A stretch of 52,735 bases of DNA from M3007 sp046299435 (GTDB lineage: Bacteria > Bacteroidota > Bacteroidia > Chitinophagales > Saprospiraceae), in the NCBI GenBank assembly GCA_046299435.1, contig JBKBIC010000004.1:1-52735 (forward strand). The letters are read 5' to 3'. A model generated the notes under the pieces. It was given only the letters and a program-made list of their open reading frames with translations. It searched no databases and had not been told where the DNA came from. This document shows, piece after piece, positions 43,682 to 51,781 of the stretch. The translations under genes were made by a program, and so were the position numbers. Position 1 is the stretch's first letter, and every line of letters starts with the position of its first letter.

Positions 43682-44680
43682 ATGGTCAAGACTTTTTTTT
43701 GCATTGATGCCCACACTTGCGGCAATCCCGTGCGGCTCGTGGCGGGCGGCGGCCCCATGCTCGAAGGCGCGGACATGAGCGAAAAACGCCAGCATTTCCT
43801 CCGCGAATTCGATTGGATTCGGCGCGGCCTCATGTTCGAGCCACGCGGCCACGACATGATGAGCGGCAGCATCCTCTACCCGCCGCACGACCCCTCGAAC
43901 GACGTGGCCGTGCTTTTCATCGAGACCAGCGGCTGCCTGCCCATGTGCGGGCACGGCACCATCGGCACCGTCACCATCGCCGTCGAGCAAGGGTTGGTCG
44001 TGCCGAAAACGCCCGGCCAACTGCGCCTCGAAACACCCGCCGGCCTCGTGCTGGTGCGCTACGAACAGGAAGGCAAAAAGGTGAAATCCGTGTGCCTGAC
44101 CAACGTGCCGGCCTACCTCGCTGCCGAAAACTTGGAGGTCGAATGCCCGGATTTGGGCCTGCTGTGGGTGGACGTGGCCTACGGCGGCAACTTTTACGGC
44201 ATCGTGGACGTGCAGCCGAATTTCCCCGGTCTGGAGCATTTCAGGGCCGAACAGTTGGTGGCATGGGCACGCGCCATGCGCCTGAAAATCAACGAGATGC
44301 ACAGTTTTGTCCATCCTGAAAACCCTACCATAAACGGCCTGAGCCACATCCTCTGGACGGGCCAACCGCTCGACCCCGGCTCCACCGCCCGCAACGCTGT
44401 TTTTTATGGCGAAAAAGCCATTGACCGTTCGCCTTGCGGCACGGGCACGAGTGCTCGCATGGCTCAATGGTATGCCAAAGGCCGCCTGAAACCGGGCGAT
44501 GAATTTGTCCACGAAAGCATCATCGGCTCGAAGTTCATCGGCCGGATTGAGGAAGAAACCACCGTCGCAGGCCGCCCGGCCATGCGGCCCAGCATCGAAG
44601 GCTGGGCCATCGTCACGGGTTTCAACACCATCATGCTGGACGATGACGACCCGTATGTGCATGGTTTTCAAGTGATTTGA
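43682..44680 (+). CDS. 4-Hydroxyproline 2-epimerase (proline racemase family)
   Basis: The product has 332 residues and is cytoplasmic. Proline racemase fold with both active-site cysteines: Cys89 in PMCGHGTIG and Cys252 in SPCGTGTS. Two cysteines distinguish epimerases and racemases from trans-3-hydroxyproline dehydratases, which have a Thr at the second position. It most likely interconverts trans-4-hydroxy-L-proline and cis-4-hydroxy-D-proline, the first step of hydroxyproline breakdown; proline racemase remains possible. No other hydroxyproline catabolic genes are adjacent. A word array begins directly after its stop codon. Confidence 0.85.
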   Translation: MVKTFFCIDAHTCGNPVRLVAGGGPMLEGADMSEKRQHFLREFDWIRRGLMFEPRGHDMMSGSILYPPHDPSNDVAVLFIETSGCLPMCGHGTIGTVTIAVEQGLVVPKTPGQLRLETPAGLVLVRYEQEGKKVKSVCLTNVPAYLAAENLEVECPDLGLLWVDVAYGGNFYGIVDVQPNFPGLEHFRAEQLVAWARAMRLKINEMHSFVHPENPTINGLSHILWTGQPLDPGSTARNAVFYGEKAIDRSPCGTGTSARMAQWYAKGRLKPGDEFVHESIIGSKFIGRIEEETTVAGRPAMRPSIEGWAIVTGFNTIMLDDDDPYVHGFQVI

Positions 44681-44815
44681 TTGAGTTGAAGGGTTGAAGT
44701 GGTTGAAGAGTTGAATCGGGCTTGAAAAGCAGTCCTCCCAGTTCAACTCTTCAACCCCAGTTCAACTCTTCAACCCCGGTTCAACTCTTCAACCCCGGTT
44801 CAACTCTTCAACTTC
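44681..44815. repeat. Hairpin array with 19-mer GTTCAACTCTTCAACCCCG x3.8
   Basis: The purine-rich left arm GAGTTGAAGGGTTGAAG starts right after the epimerase stop codon. The right arm (44741-44814) has three full tandem 19-mers plus a partial one, complementary to the left arm, and ends about 7 bp before the glycosyltransferase start codon. Confidence 0.9.
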
Positions 44816-44820
44816 GCCGC

Positions 44821-45567
44821 ATGGTTCCGATTTCAGCCGTCATCATCACGTTCAATGAGGCCCGCAACATTGGCCGTTGCCTCGATTCGCTCGTTGGCGT
44901 GGCCGACGAGGTAGTGGTCGTGGACTCGTTTTCGACCGATGCGACGGCGGAAATCTGCCGTTCGCGGGGCGCGCGGTTCGTGCAGCACCCGTTTGGCGGG
45001 CATATCGAACAAAAAAATTACGCGCTCGCGCAGGCCGCGCACCCGCACGTCCTCGCGCTGGACGCGGACGAGGCCCTGAGCGAAACGCTGCGCCAGTCCG
45101 TCCTCGCGGCGAAGGCCAACTGGCAGCACGGCGGCTACACGATGAACCGACTGACCAATTACTGCGGCCAATGGATTCGCCATTCGGGCTGGTACCCTGA
45201 CCGGAAATTGCGCCTGTTCGACCGCCGCCGGGGCCGCTGGGGCGGCACCAACCCGCACGACAAAGTGGAAATGGACGCGGGCTGCACGACGGCTTTCCTG
45301 CCCGGCGACCTGTTGCATTACAGCTATTACACCCGCGAAGAACACCTCGAACGCGCCCGCCGGTATGCCGAAATCGCCGCCCGTGCCATGTTCCAACAAG
45401 GTCGGCGGGCGGCTTGGTGGCGGCTGGCGTTCAGTCCGGCGTTCAAGTTTTTTCGCAACTACATCCTGAAAATGGGCTTCCTCGACGGGGCAGCAGGCTG
45501 GACGATTTGCCGCGTGGCGGCACTGGAAACGCACTGGAAATACCAACGGCTGCGGGAAATGAGTTGA
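44821..45567 (+). CDS. Glycosyltransferase family 2 (WaaE/KdtX-like)
   Basis: The product has 248 residues and is cytoplasmic or membrane-associated. GT-A fold: VPISAVIITFNEARNIGRCL at the start, VVVDSFSTDAT, and the DxD sugar-nucleotide/metal motif in LALDADEAL (about residues 80-88). The short length and the WYPDRKLRLFDRR segment match the WaaE/KdtX-like glucosyltransferase branch, which decorates lipopolysaccharide core. The acceptor is unknown. The frame is open upstream but only through translated repeat, so the ATG at 44821 is preferred. It may be transcribed with porX, although a repeat hairpin lies between them. Confidence 0.88.
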   Translation: MVPISAVIITFNEARNIGRCLDSLVGVADEVVVVDSFSTDATAEICRSRGARFVQHPFGGHIEQKNYALAQAAHPHVLALDADEALSETLRQSVLAAKANWQHGGYTMNRLTNYCGQWIRHSGWYPDRKLRLFDRRRGRWGGTNPHDKVEMDAGCTTAFLPGDLLHYSYYTREEHLERARRYAEIAARAMFQQGRRAAWWRLAFSPAFKFFRNYILKMGFLDGAAGWTICRVAALETHWKYQRLREMS

Positions 45568-45645
45568 AAGGTTGAACAGAGGCGAAAAGTTGAAGCGTTG
45601 AAATCTCAACTTTTCAACCCCATTCAACCTTTCAACCCAATTCGA
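45566..45645. repeat. Hairpin array of GTTGAAA words before porX
   Basis: The left arm AAAGGTTGAACAGAGG starts in the stop codon of the glycosyltransferase gene and continues AAAAGTTGAAGCGTTGAAA. The right arm TCAACTTTTCAACCCC and ATTCAACCTTTCAACCC is its complement. It shares words with the arrays at 27831 and 44681. Confidence 0.85.
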
Positions 45646-45729
45646 GCAACCGCCGGTGCCTACTTTCGCGCCACTACTTTTTTCACGCAACAACTGCCCC
45701 GCGCCCGCTGCGAGGCTCGACCAAAAACG

Positions 45730-47289
45730 ATGGACAAAATCAAAATCCTCTGGGCCGACGACGAAATTGACCTCCTCCGCCCGCAAATCAAATTCCTCGA
45801 AGCCAAAGGGTACGAAGTCGTCACGGCCTCCAACGGCCACGACGCGGTGGATATTTACAAGGAAACAGGCGACGTGGACGTGGTATTCCTCGACGAGTCC
45901 ATGCCCGGCCTGACCGGGCTGGAAGCCCTGCCGCGCATCAAGGCCATCAGCCCGAACGTGCCAGTGGTGATGATCACAAAAAACGAGGCCGAGCACGTCA
46001 TGGAGGACGCCATCGGTTCGCAGATTTCGGACTACCTCATCAAGCCCGTCAACCCAAACCAAATCCTGCTGACGCTCAAAAAAATCATTGACAACAAGCG
46101 GCTCGTCAGCGAAAAGACCGCGCTGAACTACCAGCAGGAGTTCCGGCAAATTTTCATGCAACTCTCCGGCGGCCTCTCGGTCGGCGAATGGGCCGATGTC
46201 TATAAAAAAATCGTCGGCTGGGAATTGCGCGTGGATGCGAACCAAGCCACCGGGGTCTCCGATATTTTGGCGCAGCAAAAAGAGCAGGCCAACACCGAGT
46301 TCTCGAAGTTCGTGGTGAAAAACTACTTCAGCTGGGTGGACAAAAACCGCACGGACGGCCCCACCATGTCGCACACTTTGCTGCGCAAACAAGTATTCCC
46401 GCACATCTCGAACGGCTCGCCGACGGTGCTCATCCTGCTCGACAACCTCCGCTACGACCAGTGGAAAGTCATCGAACCGACCTTCAACGAGCTGTTCCGC
46501 ACCGAACAGGAGGACTTTTTTTACAGCATCCTGCCCACCGCCACGCAGTACAGCCGCAACGCCATTTTCGCCGGGATGATGCCCAACGACATCGAAACGG
46601 CTTTCCCCGACAAATGGAAAAACGACACCGACGAGGGCGGCAAAAACCTGTTCGAGGATTTCTTTTTGGGCAAGCAAATCGAGCGCACCTTCCGCAAGGG
46701 CTGCAAATGGGAGTATTTCAAGGTCACGAACGTCAATCACGGCAAGGAACTGACCGACAACATCCTCAACTACCTGCGCAACGACCTGACGGTCATCGTC
46801 TATAACTTCATTGACATGCTTTCGCACGCCCGCACCGAAATGGAAGTGCTGAAAGAACTGGCGGGCGACGAACGGGCCTACCGTTCGCTGACGCGCTCGT
46901 GGTTTTTGCACAGCCCGCTCTGGGCCGCGCTGCAAAAATTGGAGGGCCGCGACGTGCAGCTCTTCGTCACCACAGACCACGGCACCATCCGGGTGCAAAC
47001 GCCCTCCCGCGTCATCGGCGACCGCGAAACGACCAGCAACCTCCGCTATAAAGTGGGCAAAAACCTCCAATACGAGGCCAAAGACGTGCTCGCCGTGCGC
47101 GAACCCAAACAGGCCGGGCTGCCGAGGCCGAACATTTCCAGTTCATTCATCTTTGCCAAAGAGGATATGTTTTTCCTATATCCGAACAACTACAACTACT
47201 ACCAGAACTACTACAAAAACACCTTCCAGCACGGTGGCATCAGCTTGGAGGAAATGATATGCCCAGTGGTGCGGCTGCGGAGCAAGTAG
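45730..47289 (+). CDS. porX: PorX, response regulator with PglZ phosphodiesterase-like domain
   Basis: The product has 519 residues, the typical length (about 518). An N-terminal receiver domain (ILWADDEIDLL with acidic Asp10/Asp11; phospho-acceptor Asp55 in FLDESMPGLTG; TKNEAEH; SDYLIKPVNP) is followed by a helical linker and a C-terminal PglZ domain with alkaline-phosphatase-like metal-site motifs (LLDNLRYDQW, TTDHGTI). PorX with its kinase PorY and sigma factor SigP controls T9SS expression in Porphyromonas, and its PglZ domain hydrolyses cyclic and linear oligonucleotides. Its presence supports an active T9SS in this organism. PorY and SigP are not in the window. The start follows a TACTTTCG that may be its -7 element. 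Confidence 0.97.
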   Translation: MDKIKILWADDEIDLLRPQIKFLEAKGYEVVTASNGHDAVDIYKETGDVDVVFLDESMPGLTGLEALPRIKAISPNVPVVMITKNEAEHVMEDAIGSQISDYLIKPVNPNQILLTLKKIIDNKRLVSEKTALNYQQEFRQIFMQLSGGLSVGEWADVYKKIVGWELRVDANQATGVSDILAQQKEQANTEFSKFVVKNYFSWVDKNRTDGPTMSHTLLRKQVFPHISNGSPTVLILLDNLRYDQWKVIEPTFNELFRTEQEDFFYSILPTATQYSRNAIFAGMMPNDIETAFPDKWKNDTDEGGKNLFEDFFLGKQIERTFRKGCKWEYFKVTNVNHGKELTDNILNYLRNDLTVIVYNFIDMLSHARTEMEVLKELAGDERAYRSLTRSWFLHSPLWAALQKLEGRDVQLFVTTDHGTIRVQTPSRVIGDRETTSNLRYKVGKNLQYEAKDVLAVREPKQAGLPRPNISSSFIFAKEDMFFLYPNNYNYYQNYYKNTFQHGGISLEEMICPVVRLRSK

Positions 47290-47402
47290 GCGCGGAACAT
47301 CCCTAACTATTTGAAAATCAGAGATTTGCTTTCCGTGCTGTGGAGGGGCTGCGGGGCTGTGTCTATTTATCACCGATACACATGAGCAATATCAGCCAGT
47401 TA

Positions 47403-47470
47403 ATTGAAAGCCCGACGATGCGACCTTTCGAGGCCACGAAAGCCATGATTTTGGAACGCCTCCGTCTCGA
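47403..47470. repeat. Copy of a 68-70 bp segment of the mfd 3' region (second copy at 48308-48377)
   Basis: This segment matches 48308-48377 inside mfd in about 65 of 70 positions and in the same orientation (shared ends ATTGAAAGCCCGACGATGCG and CTCCGTCTCGA). It lies 12 bp beyond the vapC-like stop codon. The two copies bracket the vapBC-like pair and the last part of mfd, 905 bp apart. Confidence 0.9.
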
Positions 47471-47482
47471 GCTGGGAAATCT

Positions 47483-47882
47483 TCACGAGGCCTCCCTTTC
47501 CACCAAAACAAGGCCTTCAATCCTCGCAAAATGTTTTCGGTTCAGGGTTGCTACTTTAAGGTTGTGTGCTTTCGCTGTTGCGCCAATGAGCAAGTCGGAG
47601 ATGCCGATTTGTTGGTTGGTCTTTATCAATTTCTGCTGAATAGAACCGGCGGTTTCGGCCTCTGCATCGCCAAAACCAATGGATTGGAGCGTCGAAAAAA
47701 AGTTCGTCCCAGAATGGTGTTTCGTCCGGTCTGTTGCCGACCCAAATCTCAAATTTTGAAACGGTGGAGACGTGGATGACCGGATATTGCCCTGCCAACT
47801 CGTAAAGGAAAGTCTTGGTCTTGTCCTGTTTTCTGAAGTATTCAATGAGGACGGAGGTATCAAGTAAAAGCATTTTGCCCAA
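47483..47882 (-). pseudogene. VapC-like PIN-domain toxin, frameshifted at an A7 tract
   Basis: The first frame (start 47882) gives MLLLDTSVLIEYF, the PIN-domain N-terminal metal-binding Asp, then a downstream SKFEIWVG Glu, up to WDELFF. The second frame, one base off, continues with STLQSIGFGDAEAETAG and the late PIN Asp motif ISDLLIGATAKAHNL, to the stop at 47483. The switch coincides with a run of seven A on the plus strand (47695-47701); one base fewer gives an uninterrupted PIN domain of about 130 residues. PIN toxins of VapC type are RNases neutralised by the upstream antitoxin. The gene starts inside the end of the antitoxin gene, a typical toxin-antitoxin layout. Confidence 0.75.
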
Positions 47883-48162
47883 GTTGGTTGAGTTGTTCCT
47901 GTGTTTTCAAGACAGCCTGCGCCTGCTCTTCAGACCAGACAGGCCCCCGAAGCAACAGTTTTTGGAGGCTTGTCTGAGGGGCAAGTTGCTTACCTGAACT
48001 TTGTTTTTTAGCCGCAATCTTTCGCTTCTCAGGTGCGGCACCGGCCTTATCGTTCGCGCCGTCCTGTTTCCCGGAAAGCCGAAAGTCAATGCCTTTTTGG
48101 GTTAAAAAGGACAATAGTAATTCCCATTCAGAGGGGTTTTTGATTTCCAATATCAGTTGCAT
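47860..48162 (-). CDS. Putative antitoxin of the VapC-like toxin
   Basis: The product has 100 residues. The N terminus (MQLILEIKNPSEWELLLSFLTQKGI) and a basic, lysine-rich middle (RKIAAKKQSSGKQL) fit a small antitoxin, and the C-terminal 25 residues would interact with the toxin. Its 3' end overlaps the 5' end of the PIN-domain gene by 23 bp, the usual order for antitoxin and toxin. The N terminus does not match a named DNA-binding fold that I can recognise. It lies 48 bp downstream of the mfd stop codon. Confidence 0.7.
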   Translation of the reverse strand: MQLILEIKNPSEWELLLSFLTQKGIDFRLSGKQDGANDKAGAAPEKRKIAAKKQSSGKQLAPQTSLQKLLLRGPVWSEEQAQAVLKTQEQLNQLGQNAFT

Positions 48163-48210
48163 GGCTGAGATTTTTGCATGACAAAAGTAGGTAAACTTTG
48201 ACTTTGTGTT

Positions 48211-50634
48211 TCACACCACCCCCACCAACTGCTCCAACATCCCCTTTGCCCCCTTCAGCCCGCGCACTTCTTCCTGAATCACAATCAATTCCTTGTTCGT
48301 CTGCTTGATTGAAAGCCCGACGATGCGACCTTTTGAGGCCACGAAAGCCATGATTTTCTGGAAAACCTCCGTCTCGAAAAACGAGGATTGCGGGTCTGAC
48401 ACGAAGTAGCAGCGCATCTTGCCGCCTTTCAGGATGAGCCGCTCGAAGCCCAATTTTTTGCACAGCCATTGCAGCCGCAAGCCCTCGAACAGCGCGTTCA
48501 CGGGCTTGGGGAATTTGCCGAAACGGTCTTCCAACTTTTTGGCGAACGCCTCGATGCCCGGCTCGTCCTCGATGTTGTTCAGCTCGGTGTAGAGTGCGAA
48601 CCGCTCCTGCGTGTTGGTGACGTAATCGTCGGGGATGAGCATTTCCACGTCGGTTTCGATGGTCACGTCGCGGACGTAGGAGCCTTTGCGGGCGATTTCC
48701 TCTTTGAACACATCCTTGAATTCCGTCTCTTTCAGTTCTTGGATGGCCTCGTCCAAGATTTTTTGGTAGGTCTCGTAGCCGATGTCGGCGATGAAGCCCG
48801 ACTGCTCGCCGCCAAGCAAATTGCCCGCGCCCCGGATGTCCAAATCGCGCATGGCCACCTGAAAACCGCTGCCCAGTTCGCTGAATTCCTCGATGGTTTT
48901 CAGGCGTTTGCGGGCCTCTTGCGTGAGCACGGACATGGGCGGCGCAAACAGGTAGCAAAACGCTTTCGCATTCGAGCGACCCACGCGCCCGCGCAGCTGG
49001 TGCAGGTCGGAGAGGCCAAAATGGTCGGCTTGGTTGATGATAATCGTGTTGGCGTTCGGGATGTCAAGGCCGGTTTCGATGATGTTGGTGCAGGCCAGCA
49101 CGTCGTGTTTTCGGTCAATGAAATCCACCAGCACCTGCTCCAAATGTTCCGCGTCCATTTGCCCGTGCGCCATCGCCACGTCCACGTCGGGGCAGAGGCG
49201 GTGCAGCATTTCCACGATTTTCGGCAGGTCGGTCACGCGGTTGTGGACAAAAAACACTTGCCCGCCCCGGTTGATTTCGGCATAAATCGCGTCGCGGATG
49301 AGCTCGTCGTTGAACACCCGGATTTCCGTGTGAATCGGCTGGCGGTTGGGTGGCGGCGTGCGGATGACCGAAAGGTCGCGGGCGGCCATGAGCGAAAATT
49401 GCAGGGTGCGCGGGATGGGCGTGGCGGTGAGCGTGAGCGTGTCCACGCCGACGGCCATGTGCCTCAATTTTTCCTTTGCGGCCACACCGAACTTCTGTTC
49501 CTCGTCCACGATGAGTAAGCCCAAGTCCTTGAATTTCAAGTCTTTGTTCAAAATGGCGTGGGTCCCGATGAGGATGTCCACCTTGCCCAATCGGGCATTT
49601 TCAAAGACCTCTTTTTTCTCTTTTGCCGTGCGAAAACGGTTGACGTAATCCACCGTCACGGGGAAATCTTTGAGCCGCTCGCCGAAAGTTTTCCAGTGCT
49701 GCAAGGCCAAAATCGTGGTCGGCACAAGCACGGCCACCTGCTTTCCGTCGGTCACAGCCTTGAAGGCGGCGCGGATGGCGACCTCCGTTTTGCCAAAACC
49801 CACGTCGCCGCAAACGAGCCTGTCCATCGGGTAGGGTTTTTCCATGTCGGCCTTCACGTCTTGCGTGGCGCGGAGTTGGTCGGGGGTGTCCTCGTAGATG
49901 AACGAAGCCTCCAACTCGTTTTGCAGGTAGCCGTCGGGCGGGAACTGGTGGCCGGGCGCGGCGCGGCGTTTCGCGTAGAGTTTGATGAGCTCGGCAGCGA
50001 TGTCCTTGATTTTCTTTTTGGTGCGGGCTTTCAGTTGTTTCCACGAGTCGGAGCCGATTTTCGAGAGGGCGGGCGCGTCGCCGTCTTTGCCGATGTACTT
50101 GGAAATCTTGTGCAGCGAGTGGATGCTGACGTAGAGGATGTCGTTGTTTTTATAGACCAGCCGGACGGCCTCCTGCTGCTGCCCACCGATTTCGATTTTT
50201 TGAAGACCTGAAAATTTGCCTATGCCATGGTCAATGTGCGTGACGAAATCGCCCGGCTGCAAATCGCGCAAGAGCCTGACGTTCAGGGCCTGTTCTTTCG
50301 TGAAGCCCTGCCGGAGTTTGTAGTTGTGGTGTCGCTGGAAAATCTGGTGGTCGGTCAGCACGGCCACTTTTAGGTCTTCGTCAATGAAGCCCTCGCGCAG
50401 CGCGGACTCGACCGGGAGGAACTCGACTTTGGCTTTCAGTTCCTTGAAAATGCCGCGCAGGCGGTCGAGTTGTTTTGGGTTTTCGGAGCAGATATACACC
50501 TCGTAGCCCGTCGTCTGCCACTCGTGCATGGCGCGGATGAGCAGGTCGAAGTTTTTGTTGAAACTCGGCTGCGGCTTGGCTTGGAAATGGATGTGGGCGG
50601 GTTTGCCGACTGGGACGAGGGCGGAAGAAATCAT
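48211..50634 (-). CDS. mfd: Transcription-repair coupling factor Mfd, lacking the UvrB-like N-terminal domains
   Basis: The product has 807 residues, against about 1110-1150 in full-length Mfd. It retains the end of the third region, the RNA-polymerase-interacting domain (LQPGDFVTHIDHGIGKFSGL, about residues 125-200), the RecG-like translocase with Walker A GDVGFGKTEVA, DEEQKFGV and TATPIPRTL, and the C-terminal domain. About 300-350 N-terminal residues, the UvrB-homology module that recruits UvrA, are missing. The region upstream is lpxD, so they are not in another frame nearby. The protein could still push RNA polymerase off DNA but should not recruit UvrA as usual. Similarity starts within 15 residues of the start codon. 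Confidence 0.85.
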   Translation of the reverse strand: MISSALVPVGKPAHIHFQAKPQPSFNKNFDLLIRAMHEWQTTGYEVYICSENPKQLDRLRGIFKELKAKVEFLPVESALREGFIDEDLKVAVLTDHQIFQRHHNYKLRQGFTKEQALNVRLLRDLQPGDFVTHIDHGIGKFSGLQKIEIGGQQQEAVRLVYKNNDILYVSIHSLHKISKYIGKDGDAPALSKIGSDSWKQLKARTKKKIKDIAAELIKLYAKRRAAPGHQFPPDGYLQNELEASFIYEDTPDQLRATQDVKADMEKPYPMDRLVCGDVGFGKTEVAIRAAFKAVTDGKQVAVLVPTTILALQHWKTFGERLKDFPVTVDYVNRFRTAKEKKEVFENARLGKVDILIGTHAILNKDLKFKDLGLLIVDEEQKFGVAAKEKLRHMAVGVDTLTLTATPIPRTLQFSLMAARDLSVIRTPPPNRQPIHTEIRVFNDELIRDAIYAEINRGGQVFFVHNRVTDLPKIVEMLHRLCPDVDVAMAHGQMDAEHLEQVLVDFIDRKHDVLACTNIIETGLDIPNANTIIINQADHFGLSDLHQLRGRVGRSNAKAFCYLFAPPMSVLTQEARKRLKTIEEFSELGSGFQVAMRDLDIRGAGNLLGGEQSGFIADIGYETYQKILDEAIQELKETEFKDVFKEEIARKGSYVRDVTIETDVEMLIPDDYVTNTQERFALYTELNNIEDEPGIEAFAKKLEDRFGKFPKPVNALFEGLRLQWLCKKLGFERLILKGGKMRCYFVSDPQSSFFETEVFQKIMAFVASKGRIVGLSIKQTNKELIVIQEEVRGLKGAKGMLEQLVGVV
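48308..48377. repeat. In-gene copy of the duplicated mfd segment
   Basis: This segment encodes EVFQKIMAFVASKGRIVGLS near the Mfd C terminus and is duplicated at 47403-47470. Confidence 0.9.
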
Positions 50635-50668
50635 GCGGGCAAATTTCGCTCGAAAACAGGTGATTGGG

Positions 50669-51712
50669 CTATTGGTTGTCCGCGCCCAGCTCCGCCAACC
50701 GCCGCTCCAAATCGCGCACCCGTTTTTCGAGGTCGGGCAGGTTTTTGAACACGACGTGCGAACGGATGAACTCCGTGTACGCGAACGCCGGCGAGCCGAA
50801 CAGCGCGGTACCGGGTTCTTTGATGCTCGAAGCCACGCCGCTTTGGGCTTGGAGCCGGGTGCCGTCGGCGATGCTCAGGTGGCCGGCGATGCCGACCTGC
50901 CCGCCGAGCTGCACGTTTTCGCCGATCTTGGAACTGCCGGCCACGCCTGCCTGTGCTGCGACGACGGTGTTTTGGCCGACCTCGACGTTGTGCGCGACGT
51001 GGACGAGATTGTCAATCTTGGCCCCCGCCCGCACGATGGTGCTGCCCAGTGCGGCGCGGTCAATGCAGGTGCAGGCCCCTATTTCCACATTGTTTTCGAG
51101 GACGACGTTGCCCACTTGCGGCACTTTTTTCCATGTTTTGTCGGGCTGCGGCGCGAAGCCGAAGCCGTCCGCGCCGATGACTGCGTTGGCGTGCAGGATG
51201 CAGTTTTCGCCGATTTCGCAGTCATAATGCACCCGCACACCGGGGTAGAGGATGCTGCCCGCGCCGATGCGGGCGTTTTTGCCGATGAAAACTTGCGGGT
51301 AAATGAGGCAATCCGCGCCTATTTGCGCTCCTTCTTCAACGACCGTGAATTCGCCGATAGATGTGCCCGCACCCACTTTCGCACGGGCATGGACGAGTGC
51401 TTTTTCCGAGATGCCTTTGTCTGCCGTGCCGTTGCTGCCGAACATTCCGAGCAAAAACGCGAGGCTGCTCCGCACGTCTTTCACGCGCAACAAGGTGGGC
51501 TTCACGGCTTGGGCGGGCGCGAAATCCTCGTGCACCATCAGCACGCTGGCTTGGGTGGAGTAGGCAAAAGGCTCGTAGCGTGGGTTGTCGAGAAAAGCAA
51601 AATCGCCGTCCACCGCTTCTTCGATGCGGGCCGGACGGCGGACGGTGGCTTCGGGGTCGCCTTCGAGCGTGCCATGCACAAGCTGGGCGAGTTGGGCGGC
51701 GGTGACGGTCAT
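50669..51712 (-). CDS. lpxD: UDP-3-O-acylglucosamine N-acyltransferase LpxD
   Basis: The product has 347 residues, the usual length. An N-terminal uridine-binding domain (about 1-100) precedes a left-handed parallel beta-helix of hexapeptide repeats (IGAxxx and IGENCx types, about 105-310), with the catalytic His in the VHVAHNVEVG segment, and a C-terminal helix. It adds the second, N-linked hydroxyacyl chain in lipid A synthesis in the cytoplasm. The start at the ATG 51712 is chosen. A -7 element TACCTTTG lies 31 bp upstream. The mfd fragment starts 34 bp downstream, so they may be cotranscribed. Confidence 0.96.
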   Translation of the reverse strand: MTVTAAQLAQLVHGTLEGDPEATVRRPARIEEAVDGDFAFLDNPRYEPFAYSTQASVLMVHEDFAPAQAVKPTLLRVKDVRSSLAFLLGMFGSNGTADKGISEKALVHARAKVGAGTSIGEFTVVEEGAQIGADCLIYPQVFIGKNARIGAGSILYPGVRVHYDCEIGENCILHANAVIGADGFGFAPQPDKTWKKVPQVGNVVLENNVEIGACTCIDRAALGSTIVRAGAKIDNLVHVAHNVEVGQNTVVAAQAGVAGSSKIGENVQLGGQVGIAGHLSIADGTRLQAQSGVASSIKEPGTALFGSPAFAYTEFIRSHVVFKNLPDLEKRVRDLERRLAELGADNQ

Positions 51713-51743
51713 CAAAAAATTGCGAGAATGGGTAAAACGGCCA

Positions 51744-51751
51744 CAAAGGTA
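51744..51751 (-). promoter_or_regulatory. Likely -7 element of the lpxD promoter
   Basis: TACCTTTG on the minus strand fits TAnnTTTG and lies 31 bp upstream of the lpxD start. The -33 region is not obvious. Confidence 0.5.
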
Positions 51752-51781
51752 GCGAAAGTAGCGGCGGTTGAACCCGCCCGC

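Noticed and set aside
47340..47639. Small plus-strand open frame after porX
   Set aside because: It crosses the mfd-derived duplicate and the antisense of the vapC-like gene, and has no family similarity.
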